From the NCBI GenBank assembly GCA_003149555.1, contig QCWE01000001.1, positions 770,546 to 834,545 of the forward strand: a DNA stretch of 64,000 nt. The letters are read 5' to 3'. The stretch is from Candidatus Aquiluna sp. XM-24bin5 (lineage in GTDB: Bacteria; Actinomycetota; Actinomycetia; Actinomycetales; Microbacteriaceae). Under the pieces are notes generated by a model that was not told where the DNA came from, searched no databases, and worked only from the letters and a program-made list of their open reading frames with translations. The translations under genes and the position numbers were made by a program. Positions 32,464-41,558 of the stretch are shown piece by piece; positions within the stretch are counted from its first letter, which is position 1; each line of letters opens with the position of its first letter.

Positions 32464-35022
32464 ATGTCGGGTAAGTCAGTTCTCTCGGCGCTAGGAAACC
32501 TATTCAAATTTGGTGTGCTTAGCGCGGTTGCGGGCCTTTTGGCCGTGGCTCTTTTGGCTCCCGCAGTTGCCGTAGCTGGAGTCGCAGCCTCAACCGGAGT
32601 CGCCATGTTCGAGGGGCTACCGGTTTATGTAAGGCCGATTAATGCCTCTCAGGCCTCAAATGTCTATGCACTTCGCGATGACAAGCCAGAACTAATTGCC
32701 ACCTTCTATCACGAGAACCGAGTTGAGGTTCCGTTCGAAGAAATGTCGCCAAATCTCATTCATGCCGTTGTAGCGGTTGAGGACCCCAGATTCTATGAGC
32801 ACGGCGGCATGGACATCATCTCGCTTATAAGGGCAACCCTGACAAACCTCGCCACCTTTGGAGAGGGCCCGGGTGCTTCCACGATCACCATGCAGTATGT
32901 GCGCCAGTCTTTGGTGGAGGCGGCAAATCTCTCCGGTGATGAGGATGCGATCCGCGATGCCACTGAGGTGACAGTCGATAGAAAGCTCCGAGAGATCAGG
33001 CTGGCAATTGCGCTCGAAAAAGAGGTCTCGAAAAAGGACATCCTCGCCGGGTATCTAAACCTCGTGTTCCTAGGCAACCAAATCAACGGAGTTGAGACTG
33101 CGAGCCAGTACTACTTCGGAATCCCGGCCAGCAGGCTCAACATCCCACAGGCTGCCTACCTTGCCGGCATGCTCAAGAGCCCCAACGACTACAAGCCAGA
33201 CGAGGCAGACAACCTAGACCGTGGTCTTGGAAGGCGTAACTACGTGCTGCAGCGGATGGCGGACGAGGGTTACCTGACTCAGGAGCAAGCTGACACCTAT
33301 AAAGCCTCTCCAATCCAGACTCGCATTACCCCTGTGCAGTCCGGCTGTGAGGTAAACCAGACCACCGCGTTCTTCTGCGACTTCACCGTTTGGACCATCA
33401 GAAACTCACCAGAATTTGGTGTCACCTCAGAAGAGCGAGAGATGCTCCTGAGGCGAGGCGGCATGGAGATCTACACCACCTTGGACCTCGACATCCAAGA
33501 GGTTGCATGGGATGCCGTGATGACCAACCTTCCTCCAGACAACGAGTGGGGCTTTGGAACCGCATCGGTTTCAATTGAGACGGGCACGGGACGCATTGTC
33601 GCAATGGCTCAAAATCGAACTTTTGACCAGAGCGAGAACCCTCCGCCCGGGTCAACCTCTGTGAACTACAACACCGACCGCGACTACGGAGGCTCCTCGG
33701 GCTTCCAGCCTGGATCTACGTACAAGGTATTCACCCTCGCCGAGTGGTTGGAGAAGGGCTACAGCCTCGGTGACCACGTTGACGGTCGCGTTTACACGGG
33801 CGAGGACATTGACCTAGACGGTGAGCCTGACGAGGTAAAGATTTGGAACGTTGCCGAGGACTTCCAGGCAACCTGCGGTGGTGTGGTTGGCCTCTGGGAG
33901 GTTAAGAACTCTGGTACCGACCAGGAAAACACCATCGACGATATCAGTGTGCAACAGGCGGTAATCACCTCCCAGAACACCGCTTTCGCAGCCATGGCGT
34001 CTCAGCTCGACCTGTGCGGCATCAGGGATGTTGCTGAGGACTTCGGTGTCCACCGTGCAGACGGTGAAGAGCTACTGTTCGTGCCTTCCTCGATTCTTGG
34101 AACGAACGAGATTGCTCCGCTCACCATGGCAGCTGCCTATGCGGGTATTGCGAACGGCGGTGTCTACTGCTCGCCGGTAGCTATCGACAGGGTAGTAATC
34201 CGCAAGACTGCCGAGGAGCTGACGGTGCCCGAGAGCCTCTGCTCCCAGGCCGTGGCACCGGAGATTGCCAACGCCATGGTTCACGCCATGAAGGGCGTGG
34301 TCGCCTATGGAACCGGTGCTGCCGCGAATCCAAATGACGGAACTCCGTTGGCTGGCAAGACCGGAACAACTGACCAGCAGCTCCACACCTGGATGACCGG
34401 ATTCTCTTCGGAGGTGGCAACCGCAACCTGGGTTGGCAACGTAGTTGGCCTCACACCGCAAAAGGGCAAGAGCGTCAATGGTCGCGCAGTTTCAACCATT
34501 CGCCACGCCGTCTGGCGTCAGGTCATGACCGAGGTCAACAAGCACTACGAGGGTCAGGACTTTGCCAAGGCAGAGCCTAGATACGTTGAGCCAAACATGG
34601 TCCTGGTTCCCAACGTCCAAGGCTTCGACCCAGAGACGGCCAAGGTCCAAATGATCTCCTCTGATTTGAACATTCAAATAGTTGAGGAAGAGGTAGCTTC
34701 GCCGCTGCCGGTTGGCATGATTGCCTACTCTGAACCCGAATTTGGTAACTCGGTCCCGCGAGGGTCTCTAATCAAGGTCTACATCTCAGGCGGTGGTCAG
34801 CTGGTGGTCCCAGATGTAACCGGATTCACCTTGGCCGAGGCCTTTGCCGCTTTGGAGGGCGCGGGCTTGTTCCCAAGCTTCCCCCAGCCCTCACAGGGCT
34901 TCTTGCTTGACGAGTGTGAACCCACCTTGGAAAACGAGCTCGTCCACTCAACCATCCCGGCAGCGGGAGAGGCAGTAATTGAAGCCTCCGCCGTGATTGT
35001 GCTGCCCAACAGATGTCGCTAG
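32464..35022 (+). CDS. ponA: Bifunctional class A penicillin-binding protein with PASTA repeats
   Basis: Polymerizes and cross-links peptidoglycan, 852 aa from ATG 32464 (longer readings have no signal or family sequence). There is an N-terminal membrane helix, then the GT51 glycosyltransferase domain (AVEDPRFYEHGGMD, then STITMQYVRQ). The transpeptidase has STYK in FQPGSTYKVFTLAE, SQN in ITSQNTAFAAM and KTG in LAGKTGTTDQQ. Two C-terminal PASTA-like repeats (starting VPNVQGFDPETA and VPDVTGFTLAEA) follow. The 3' end overlaps the phosphoesterase gene by 10 bases. Confidence 0.94.
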   Translation: MSGKSVLSALGNLFKFGVLSAVAGLLAVALLAPAVAVAGVAASTGVAMFEGLPVYVRPINASQASNVYALRDDKPELIATFYHENRVEVPFEEMSPNLIHAVVAVEDPRFYEHGGMDIISLIRATLTNLATFGEGPGASTITMQYVRQSLVEAANLSGDEDAIRDATEVTVDRKLREIRLAIALEKEVSKKDILAGYLNLVFLGNQINGVETASQYYFGIPASRLNIPQAAYLAGMLKSPNDYKPDEADNLDRGLGRRNYVLQRMADEGYLTQEQADTYKASPIQTRITPVQSGCEVNQTTAFFCDFTVWTIRNSPEFGVTSEEREMLLRRGGMEIYTTLDLDIQEVAWDAVMTNLPPDNEWGFGTASVSIETGTGRIVAMAQNRTFDQSENPPPGSTSVNYNTDRDYGGSSGFQPGSTYKVFTLAEWLEKGYSLGDHVDGRVYTGEDIDLDGEPDEVKIWNVAEDFQATCGGVVGLWEVKNSGTDQENTIDDISVQQAVITSQNTAFAAMASQLDLCGIRDVAEDFGVHRADGEELLFVPSSILGTNEIAPLTMAAAYAGIANGGVYCSPVAIDRVVIRKTAEELTVPESLCSQAVAPEIANAMVHAMKGVVAYGTGAAANPNDGTPLAGKTGTTDQQLHTWMTGFSSEVATATWVGNVVGLTPQKGKSVNGRAVSTIRHAVWRQVMTEVNKHYEGQDFAKAEPRYVEPNMVLVPNVQGFDPETAKVQMISSDLNIQIVEEEVASPLPVGMIAYSEPEFGNSVPRGSLIKVYISGGGQLVVPDVTGFTLAEAFAALEGAGLFPSFPQPSQGFLLDECEPTLENELVHSTIPAAGEAVIEASAVIVLPNRCR

Positions 35023-35825
35023 CGACAAACGCGGGACCCTTCAAGCTATTTGAGCTTGAGATCACGGGGCTTGGGGTGAAGCCAACACGGTTTCTGCACA
35101 TCTCCGACATCCACTTTGCTCCCGGGCAGAACAAGAAAGCCGGCTTCCTCAAGGAGCTTGCAGAGCTGAAACCAGATGTTGTTGTGAATACCGGTGACAA
35201 CCTTGGTCACAAGGACTCTGTAAGCCCGCTGCTGATTGCAATTGAGCCCCTTCTTGAGTTTCCCGGCGTATTCGTAAATGGCAGCAACGACTACCGATCA
35301 CCAAGACCAAAGAATCCCCTTAGCTACCTAACAGGTCCCTCAAAGGTCACTACCGACCGCAATGATCTTGACACGTCAAGGATGGTGAGCGAATTCGAGG
35401 GTGCTGGTTGGCTAAACCTCAACAATGCATCAGGCTCACTAAATGTCGCAGGTAACAAGTTCGATTTTGTAGGAGTGGATGACCCTCACGAAAACCTTGA
35501 CGACTTATCAGCACTGGAAAAGGCCGCTGGCTTTGCAATTGGAGTTGCTCACGCTCCATACCGCAGGGTGATCGACGGTTTCCTTGGGATAGGGACTGGG
35601 CTTATGTTTGCGGGCCACACCCATGGCGGGCAGGTCTGCCTTCCGGGATCTCAGGCGATCATCACCAACTGTGATCTACCAAGAGCGTTTGCCCAGGGAA
35701 TCTCAGCTTGGTCGCTGGGTTCCCAAAACGCCTACCTCCACGTCTCAGGTGGGATTGGGGCAAGCATCTACTCGCCGATTAGGGTCTTCTGCCCCCCGAG
35801 TGCAACGCTTTTGACTGTTAGCTAG
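35013..35825 (+). CDS. Calcineurin-type metallophosphoesterase
   Basis: A 270-aa metallophosphoesterase of the actinobacterial Rv3683-like group found next to ponA. Metal motifs: [20 protein letters not shown] and GHTHGGQ. The usual GNHD reads GSND (NGSNDY), a variant typical of this group rather than a broken site. No signal peptide; probably cytosolic or membrane-peripheral. Overlaps ponA by 10 bases and shares a CTAG stop with the convergent asd. Confidence 0.86.
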   Translation: MSLATNAGPFKLFELEITGLGVKPTRFLHISDIHFAPGQNKKAGFLKELAELKPDVVVNTGDNLGHKDSVSPLLIAIEPLLEFPGVFVNGSNDYRSPRPKNPLSYLTGPSKVTTDRNDLDTSRMVSEFEGAGWLNLNNASGSLNVAGNKFDFVGVDDPHENLDDLSALEKAAGFAIGVAHAPYRRVIDGFLGIGTGLMFAGHTHGGQVCLPGSQAIITNCDLPRAFAQGISAWSLGSQNAYLHVSGGIGASIYSPIRVFCPPSATLLTVS

Positions 35826-36889
35826 GCAAGCTCCTGAGCAACCAGCTCAGCGATCTCATAGGTATTGAGGGCAGCACCCTTGCGCAGGTTGTCCCCCACC
35901 ACAAATAGCTCGAGAGTATTTGGGAAGTCCATTGACTGACGCAGACGGCCAACAAAGGTTGGGTCCTGACCTGCAACAAACGAAGGAGTGGGGAAAACAT
36001 TGTTTTCAGGGTCATCCATGACTACCACTGTCGGCTGCTGCTCGAGCTCTGCTCTCGCATCTGCGACACTAATGTCGCTGGCGAACTTGGCGTGAACGGC
36101 AAGTGAGTGACTCACCTGAACCGGCACCCTCACACAGGTTGCGGAAACCTTGAGGTCCTTGATACCAAGAATCTTTCTGGACTCATTGCGGACCTTCAGC
36201 TCCTCCGAGGAGTGGCCGCCGTCCTTCACCGAACCAGCAAGCGGAATCACGTTCAGCGCGATTGGGACTGGCCAGATCGATGACGACTGAGCGAGCCCCT
36301 CGCCCTCAAGGGTCTTTGAGACACTGTCGGAACTCAAGCCCGCCTCGGGATTCTTCGCCACGGCTGCGGTCTCGGCTGTCAGCTGGTCGATTCCAGCTGC
36401 GCCAGCTCCAGATACTGCCTGATAGCTAGCCAAAACTAGCTCGGTTAGCTGCCACTTGCGATGGAGGGCGCCAAGAGCGGCCATCATGGTCAGCGTCGTG
36501 CAGTTGGGGTTCGCAATAATGCCCAGGGGCCGGCTCTTTGCCATCTCTGGGTTCACCTCAGGCACCACAAGTGGCACCTCAGGGTTCATGCGAAATGCAG
36601 CCGAGTTATCAACGACAACAACACCCTGAGCGGCCGCGATTGGGCCCCACTCAGCGGAGACCTCGTCCGGAACGTCAAAAAGCGCGATGTCGATGCCCTT
36701 GAATGCCTCTTCTGAGAGCTCGACAACGGTGACCATCTCACCGTGAATCTCAATCTGCTTCCCAGCAGAGCGGGCAGAGGCAATAAGTCTTATTTCGCCC
36801 CAAATGTTTTCGCGGCTGTTGATGATGTCCACCATGACTGTGCCGACGGCACCGGTTGCGCCAACAAGAGCAAGATTCGGTCCAGCCAT
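35822..36889 (-). CDS. asd: Aspartate-semialdehyde dehydrogenase
   Basis: NADP-dependent reduction of aspartyl phosphate, branch point to lysine/DAP, threonine and methionine. The 355-aa protein has NADP-binding [14 protein letters not shown], the active Cys in [12 protein letters not shown], the general base His in [11 protein letters not shown] and [11 protein letters not shown] 36889 starts five bases after the lysC stop, so lysC-asd is cotranscribed, as usual in actinobacteria. It supplies DAP for peptidoglycan. Confidence 0.95.
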   Translation of the reverse strand: MAGPNLALVGATGAVGTVMVDIINSRENIWGEIRLIASARSAGKQIEIHGEMVTVVELSEEAFKGIDIALFDVPDEVSAEWGPIAAAQGVVVVDNSAAFRMNPEVPLVVPEVNPEMAKSRPLGIIANPNCTTLTMMAALGALHRKWQLTELVLASYQAVSGAGAAGIDQLTAETAAVAKNPEAGLSSDSVSKTLEGEGLAQSSSIWPVPIALNVIPLAGSVKDGGHSSEELKVRNESRKILGIKDLKVSATCVRVPVQVSHSLAVHAKFASDISVADARAELEQQPTVVVMDDPENNVFPTPSFVAGQDPTFVGRLRQSMDFPNTLELFVVGDNLRKGAALNTYEIAELVAQELA

Positions 36890-36894
36890 TTTCC

Positions 36895-38163
36895 CTACCT
36901 ACCCGAACCTGCATAGATGACTGCAGTCTCTGCAGCATCTAGCTCAAAGGCGGTGTGGACAATGCGAGTTGCCTCCTTGAGCTGATCCGCTCTGGTTACA
37001 ACCGAAATCCTGATCTCGGAGGTCGAGATCATCTCAATGTTGATGCCAGCCTTGGCCAAGGATCCGAAGAGCTTCGCCGAAACACCAGAGGAGGTCTTCA
37101 TACCCGCACCGACAATTGACAGCTTTCCAATCTCATCGTCGTAGCTGATTGACTCAAAACCAACCTCGGCCTGCTTGGCCTTCAAGGCCTCGACAACCTT
37201 GTGACGATCGCTGTGGGGAAGGGTGAAGGAGATGTCGCTCAGGTGATTCTCGGTGGTGGACACGTTCTGAACGATCATGTCGATGTTGGCGCCTGCCTCG
37301 GCAACTACCTGGAAGACCTCAGCCGCCTTACCTGGCCTGTCAGGCAGACCGATGACGGTGATCTTTGACTGGGTGTTGTCGGTTGCAACGCCGGAGACTA
37401 CTGGCTCTTCCATTTCTTCTCCATCCTTACTGCTGTATACGAGGGTGCCGGGGTCGGCACTAAAAGTTGATCTGACCCGCAGCGGAACTCGGTGCCTACG
37501 AGCAAACTCCACGGCTCTGATGTACAAAATCTTTGCCCCAGAGGAGGACAGCTCGAGCATTGAGTCGAGGTCGATCTGGGCTAGCTTGTGGGCCCTAGGA
37601 ACGATTCTCGGATCTGCGGTGTAGACCCCGTCGACGTCGGAGTAGATTTCGCAGACATCCGCCTTTAGGGCGGCAGCGAGCGCGACAGCTGTGGTGTCGC
37701 TTCCTCCCCTACCTAGGGTGGTGGTGTCACCATTTTCAAAGCTAAAGCCCTGAAATCCGGCCACCACGACAATGTGGCCCTCATCAAGTGCCTCACGGAT
37801 TCTGGTTGGGTCAATCTTCCAAATTCTTGCGCTGCCATGCTCGGAGTCGGTTGAAATCCCGGCCTGGTAGCCGGTAAAGCTCATGGCCTTGCCGCCCTGC
37901 TCCTTGATTGCCATGGCGAGAAGAGACATTGAAATGCGCTCTCCTGCGGTGAGCAGGATGTCGAGCTCCCTGTTGCCAGCAGTCTCCGTCGTCACGCTGC
38001 TGGCAAGGTCTAGCAGCTCATCGGTTGTGTCGCCCATGGCCGAAACCACGACCAAGACCTCGTTACCAGCGGCTTGAGACTCAAGGGCGCGCGCAGCCAC
38101 ATGCTTGATCTTGTCGGCATCTGAAACCGAAGATCCGCCATACTTCTGGACGATAAGCGGCAA
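36895..38163 (-). CDS. lysC: Aspartate kinase with two ACT domains
   Basis: First step of the aspartate pathway, 422 aa. The kinase domain starts [11 protein letters not shown], with [21 protein letters not shown] as the aspartate/ATP site; the ACT pair in the C-terminal third ([18 protein letters not shown] and [17 protein letters not shown]) suggests allosteric feedback by lysine and/or threonine. The start is TTG at 38163. In many actinobacteria an internal start inside lysC makes a separate beta subunit; a candidate could exist here but I did not single one out. Confidence 0.95.
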   Translation of the reverse strand: MPLIVQKYGGSSVSDADKIKHVAARALESQAAGNEVLVVVSAMGDTTDELLDLASSVTTETAGNRELDILLTAGERISMSLLAMAIKEQGGKAMSFTGYQAGISTDSEHGSARIWKIDPTRIREALDEGHIVVVAGFQGFSFENGDTTTLGRGGSDTTAVALAAALKADVCEIYSDVDGVYTADPRIVPRAHKLAQIDLDSMLELSSSGAKILYIRAVEFARRHRVPLRVRSTFSADPGTLVYSSKDGEEMEEPVVSGVATDNTQSKITVIGLPDRPGKAAEVFQVVAEAGANIDMIVQNVSTTENHLSDISFTLPHSDRHKVVEALKAKQAEVGFESISYDDEIGKLSIVGAGMKTSSGVSAKLFGSLAKAGINIEMISTSEIRISVVTRADQLKEATRIVHTAFELDAAETAVIYAGSGR

Positions 38164-38206
38164 CTAGCTCTCCTTGTTGGGGAATGGGCGACAGCGCTAG
38201 AGCAGT

Positions 38207-38803
38207 CTAGTTCACTCGCCTACGGCCCTCAAAGGCCCTGCCCAGCGTCATATCGTCGGCATATTCAAGATCCCCGCCAACCGGAAGGCCACTTGCAAGC
38301 TTGCTCACCGTTATCTCTAGCGAACTCAGTAGGCGGATTAGGTAGGTGGCGGTGGCCTCCCCCTCGAGGTTTGGATTGGTTGCGATGATTACCTCCTTAA
38401 CCTCAGGGTTAGCAAGTCGCTTCATCAAATCTTGGATTCTGAGCTGATCTGGACCAATGCCTGCAATTGGAGAAATGGCCCCGCCAAGCACGTGGTAGAG
38501 ACCGCGGAATTCTCTCGTACGCTCAATAGCCCCAATGTCCTTTGAGTCTTCAACCACGCAGATAAGACCCTGGTCCCGCTTAGCATCTGCACAGATCGCA
38601 CACTGCTCGCTTTCACAAACATTGCCGCAGGTTATGCAGAACCGCACCTTCTCCTTTACCTCTTTCAGGACATCTGCAAGCTTGTGAGCCACCTCAGGAT
38701 CAGCATCGATGAGGTGAAAGGCGATTCGCTGGGCACTTTTGGGGCCTACCCCTGGAAGCCTGCCAAGCTCGTCAATTAGCTCCTGAACGACTCCGTCGTA
38801 CAT
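38207..38803 (-). CDS. recR: Recombination mediator protein RecR
   Basis: A 198-aa RecR that works with RecFO in loading RecA at gaps. It has the helix-hairpin-helix [19 protein letters not shown], the four-Cys zinc finger [16 protein letters not shown] and the Toprim [17 protein letters not shown] with a second [15 protein letters not shown] 38803 directly follows the dnaX stop. The dnaX-recR pair is conserved in bacteria. Confidence 0.96.
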   Translation of the reverse strand: MYDGVVQELIDELGRLPGVGPKSAQRIAFHLIDADPEVAHKLADVLKEVKEKVRFCITCGNVCESEQCAICADAKRDQGLICVVEDSKDIGAIERTREFRGLYHVLGGAISPIAGIGPDQLRIQDLMKRLANPEVKEVIIATNPNLEGEATATYLIRLLSSLEITVSKLASGLPVGGDLEYADDMTLGRAFEGRRRVN

Positions 38804-40531
38804 TTACTTTTCACCCTTGAGCTTTTGAGCCCCGAGTACCTCACGAAGCATGAACTCACCGGTTGGTGCAGGGTCCGACTCCGTGCTGTCAGTCTGGGGC
38901 AGCTGCACCGTCTGAGGATCTTCCTCGTGTTCTTCAGGGTCTGTGAATTCGTCAGGATCGTTTGGCTCAATCTTGGGTGCAGTCGGTGGAGCTTTCTCGC
39001 TCTCGGCAATCTTGGCGCGGTACTTAACGGTGACTTGGGTTAGATCCCTGATTACCTGGCGCAGAACCTCGGCAGCTCCGCCCGAGTTCTTGAATGCATC
39101 AACGTCATTCTGGGAGGGGAAGAGCAGGGTGAGAACCTCATTGTCGTAGTCAACAACCTTGGAAGTGAAGGCAACGGCCCATGCAGAGCGTGACTGGGTG
39201 GCGAGCTTGTCCAGAATCAATTGCCAGTTACTTCTAAAAAACGCCGTTGAAACCTCTGCTGGTGCGGCAACAGGCTCGCTGGCCTTCTTTGTCTCCTGCT
39301 GCGGTTTAGGAGCAGCTTTAGTGGGCTCAGCAGGCTTATCAGCCCTGGGCACTTCGGGTGCAGGCTTCGCAGCGGCAGGCTTCGCTTCGGCAACTGGCTC
39401 CTTAGCCTCAGCAGGCTGAGGCTTAGCAGTGGTGGCAGGGGCCAGAATGCGAGCACACAGAAGCTCAAGTTGCAGCCTCGGGTTAGATGCTGCGGAAGTA
39501 TCGCTGAGAGCCTTGGCTGTTGCCTCGGCACTTGCAGTTAGCTGTCCGAGTCCAAACCTTGCAGCTTGTATTTCAAGCTGATCAAACTGCTCGGGCCCAA
39601 TGCCCCTGAGAATGGCCTGGGCATCCTTGCCTAGTGAGCTCACGAGCATGAGGTCCCTGATGCGCTCAAGGAGATCCTCTAAGAACCTCCTGGCATCCTG
39701 ACCTGACTGAACCACTTTGTCTACCGATGCGAACGCCTTCGCGGCATCCAACTCGGCGAATGCGTCGATAACCTCTGCCATGAGATTGTCGTGGGTGAAG
39801 CCAAGGAGATTAATCGACCGCTCATACTCGATCTTCTTGCCATCGCTTCCAGCGATGAGCTGATCCAGAAGTGAAAGTGCGTCTCTCACTGAGCCTCCGG
39901 ATGCCCTAACAACAAGCGGCATAACACCCTCTGCAGCTTCGAAGCCCTCGGATGAGAGCACCTGGGCAAGGTATTCCAAAAGCTCCGCAGGTGGCACGAG
40001 CCTAAATGGATAGTGGTGGGTCCTGGAACGAATCGTTCCAATCACCTTGTCAGGCTCAGTGGTGGCGAAGATGAACTTGATGTGCTCTGGCGGTTCCTCA
40101 ACGATCTTTAGAAGCGCATTGAACCCCTGAGGGGTAACCATGTGGGCCTCATCAAGGATGAAGATCTTGTAGCGATCGCGAGACGGGGCAAAGATGGCCC
40201 TCTCCCTCAGATCTCTTGCATCGTCAACACCGTTGTGGCTGGCCGCATCGATCTCTACGACATCCAGTGAACCAGGTCCCCCGGTTGCCAGCTCAACACA
40301 GCTTTCACACTTGCCACAGGGATTATCGGTTGGGCCCTTCTCGCAATTTAGGCAGCGAGCGAGAATCCTTGCGCTGGTTGTCTTGCCGCAACCTCTCGGA
40401 CCAGAAAACAAATATGCGTGGTGAACACGGTCAGAATTGAGGGCTGCCTTTAGCGGCTCTGTGACCTGAGACTGCCCAATCAGATCAGCGAAGCTGTCCG
40501 GTCGATATCTGCGGTAGAGGGCGTAGGTCAC
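38804..40531 (-). CDS. dnaX: DNA polymerase III gamma/tau subunit
   Basis: Clamp-loader ATPase, 575 aa. Walker A GPRGCGKTTSARILA, the zinc module CLNCEKGPTDNPCGKCESC, Walker B FILDEAHM and the sensor FATTEPDKVIGTIRSRTHH are clear. An Ala/Pro/Lys-rich linker at about 365-425 separates the AAA+ part from a C-terminal tau-like domain, then an acidic tail (DPDEFTDPEEHEEDP). Start is GTG 40531, preceded by CAAGG. No slippery heptamer was sought. Confidence 0.95.
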   Translation of the reverse strand: MTYALYRRYRPDSFADLIGQSQVTEPLKAALNSDRVHHAYLFSGPRGCGKTTSARILARCLNCEKGPTDNPCGKCESCVELATGGPGSLDVVEIDAASHNGVDDARDLRERAIFAPSRDRYKIFILDEAHMVTPQGFNALLKIVEEPPEHIKFIFATTEPDKVIGTIRSRTHHYPFRLVPPAELLEYLAQVLSSEGFEAAEGVMPLVVRASGGSVRDALSLLDQLIAGSDGKKIEYERSINLLGFTHDNLMAEVIDAFAELDAAKAFASVDKVVQSGQDARRFLEDLLERIRDLMLVSSLGKDAQAILRGIGPEQFDQLEIQAARFGLGQLTASAEATAKALSDTSAASNPRLQLELLCARILAPATTAKPQPAEAKEPVAEAKPAAAKPAPEVPRADKPAEPTKAAPKPQQETKKASEPVAAPAEVSTAFFRSNWQLILDKLATQSRSAWAVAFTSKVVDYDNEVLTLLFPSQNDVDAFKNSGGAAEVLRQVIRDLTQVTVKYRAKIAESEKAPPTAPKIEPNDPDEFTDPEEHEEDPQTVQLPQTDSTESDPAPTGEFMLREVLGAQKLKGEK

Positions 40532-40599
40532 CTTGCAAGCCTAATCCTGGGTGAGATTTTTTTTGAGCGACTTTCCAGCGAGGCTGTATACGGCCTGGC

Positions 40600-41115
40600 T
40601 TAGTCGTCCTCGTAGCGGTCTTCGCCGTCTTCGTAGTTGTTGTCATAGTCATCTTCATAAACGAAGATCTCTGACTTTCCACCCCAAGTCGCCTCAGCTC
40701 CCGAGTGGCCAACGACGAATGTCATCGCGCTCGCTCCAATTGCCGCTGAGACCATGAAGAAGCCAAGTGCTTGGGACAACAGCTTGGGCCAGTTGTATTT
40801 GACAGAGAGCCAAACAGCGACCGCGATAGCCAGGGTTCCGAGTGCTATGGGCATCATCATCTCGCCATACTCGGAGTGAGGTTCTGGCTCGTAGTAGACC
40901 TCTTCCAACGCCTCGCCAGACTGCTGAGCAATAAACACAAATGGGATAGTCAAAGCAAGCGCAATCACGCTTGCGCCCAAGTACCTTGATCGAAGCTTTG
41001 CAAAAGCAGTTACGACAGCCACCAATATCGCCGTTATGGGGAACAGAGTCACCGCAAAGTGGACGGCGAGAGGGTGGAGCGGGAGACCCGCGACCATCAA
41101 GAAAAGCTCTTCCAA
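40600..41115 (-). CDS. DUF2231 membrane protein with acidic tail
   Basis: A 171-aa protein with four hydrophobic segments and the family-type opening GLPLHPLAVHFAVTLFPIT. The last 30 residues are strongly acidic and Tyr/Asp-rich (YEDDYDNNYEDGEDRYEDD), a candidate metal- or cation-binding tail. The TTG start at 41115 abuts the upstream DUF2892 stop; an internal ATG seven codons in is possible. Function unknown. Confidence 0.78.
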   Translation of the reverse strand: MEELFLMVAGLPLHPLAVHFAVTLFPITAILVAVVTAFAKLRSRYLGASVIALALTIPFVFIAQQSGEALEEVYYEPEPHSEYGEMMMPIALGTLAIAVAVWLSVKYNWPKLLSQALGFFMVSAAIGASAMTFVVGHSGAEATWGGKSEIFVYEDDYDNNYEDGEDRYEDD

Positions 41116-41373
41116 CTACTTATCCATCTTGTAGCTCGGAAACTTCTCGGTGATCTTTTCTTCCTTGTACTCAGGAAAAAGCATTCCCGTGGGGCAGTAA
41201 CCCATCGCGGCAGTGAAGATCATGAAAACTCCAAACGGGGCAAGCAGCCAGTACCACTCGCCCATCGTGACAGCGCTGACAATCAGCGCGACGCCTAGCA
41301 GGCCACGAACGACCCTTCCAAGGTTTGATGACATGAACTCGATGAACTCTCTGGATTGTGGCGTTAGCTTCAT
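41116..41373 (-). CDS. DUF2892 small membrane protein (YgaP-like)
   Basis: 85 aa from ATG 41373, which follows GGAGGAGGCACAA; upstream codons are not needed. It has two membrane helices (RVVRGLLGVALIVSAVTMG, WLLAPFGVFMIFTAAMGYCP) with a Cys in the second loop, then a basic cytosolic tail. DUF2892 domains accompany rhodanese-type sulfur carriers in other bacteria, but no rhodanese is nearby. Confidence 0.78.
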   Translation of the reverse strand: MKLTPQSREFIEFMSSNLGRVVRGLLGVALIVSAVTMGEWYWLLAPFGVFMIFTAAMGYCPTGMLFPEYKEEKITEKFPSYKMDK

Positions 41374-41449
41374 TTGTGCCTCCTCCTTCAAGCTAGCAGC
41401 TAGATACTGCACACTGTCTCAAAAAAGACTTACGGTTGGCTGAAAATTA

Positions 41450-41540
41450 GGGACCCCTCGCGCACCCGTCAGAGCTTCGCTACCCTTGCTATCTTTCGAT
41501 CCTGGGGGATTCACCAAGGTGACGCCACGCGAGGAGTCAC
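41450..41540 (-). ncRNA. ffs: Signal recognition particle RNA (small bacterial type, 4.5S-like)
   Basis: On the minus strand the segment gives CCCCAGGATCGAAAGATAGC then AAGGGTAGCG and CGGGTGCGCGAGGGG, the conserved domain IV core (CAGG, GNRA-type loop, AGCA) with flanking stems. The ends pair as GACTCCTCGCG with CGCGAGGGGTC. The loop is GAAA where GGAA is usual. A likely -10 box TAGAAT lies at 41546-41551, overlapping the gap after mmsA. Boundaries are approximate to a few bases. Position ahead of the dnaX block is normal for actinobacteria. Confidence 0.85.
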
Positions 41541-41558
41541 CAACGATTCTATTGCCGA

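Noticed and set aside
35280..35310. Loss of the active-site His in the phosphoesterase (GSND for GNHD)
   Set aside because: The GSND form is usual in the ponA-linked actinobacterial group, so it is not evidence for a dead enzyme.
38164..38206. Lysine riboswitch before lysC
   Set aside because: Only about 43 bases separate recR and lysC and no lysine-riboswitch helices could be drawn.
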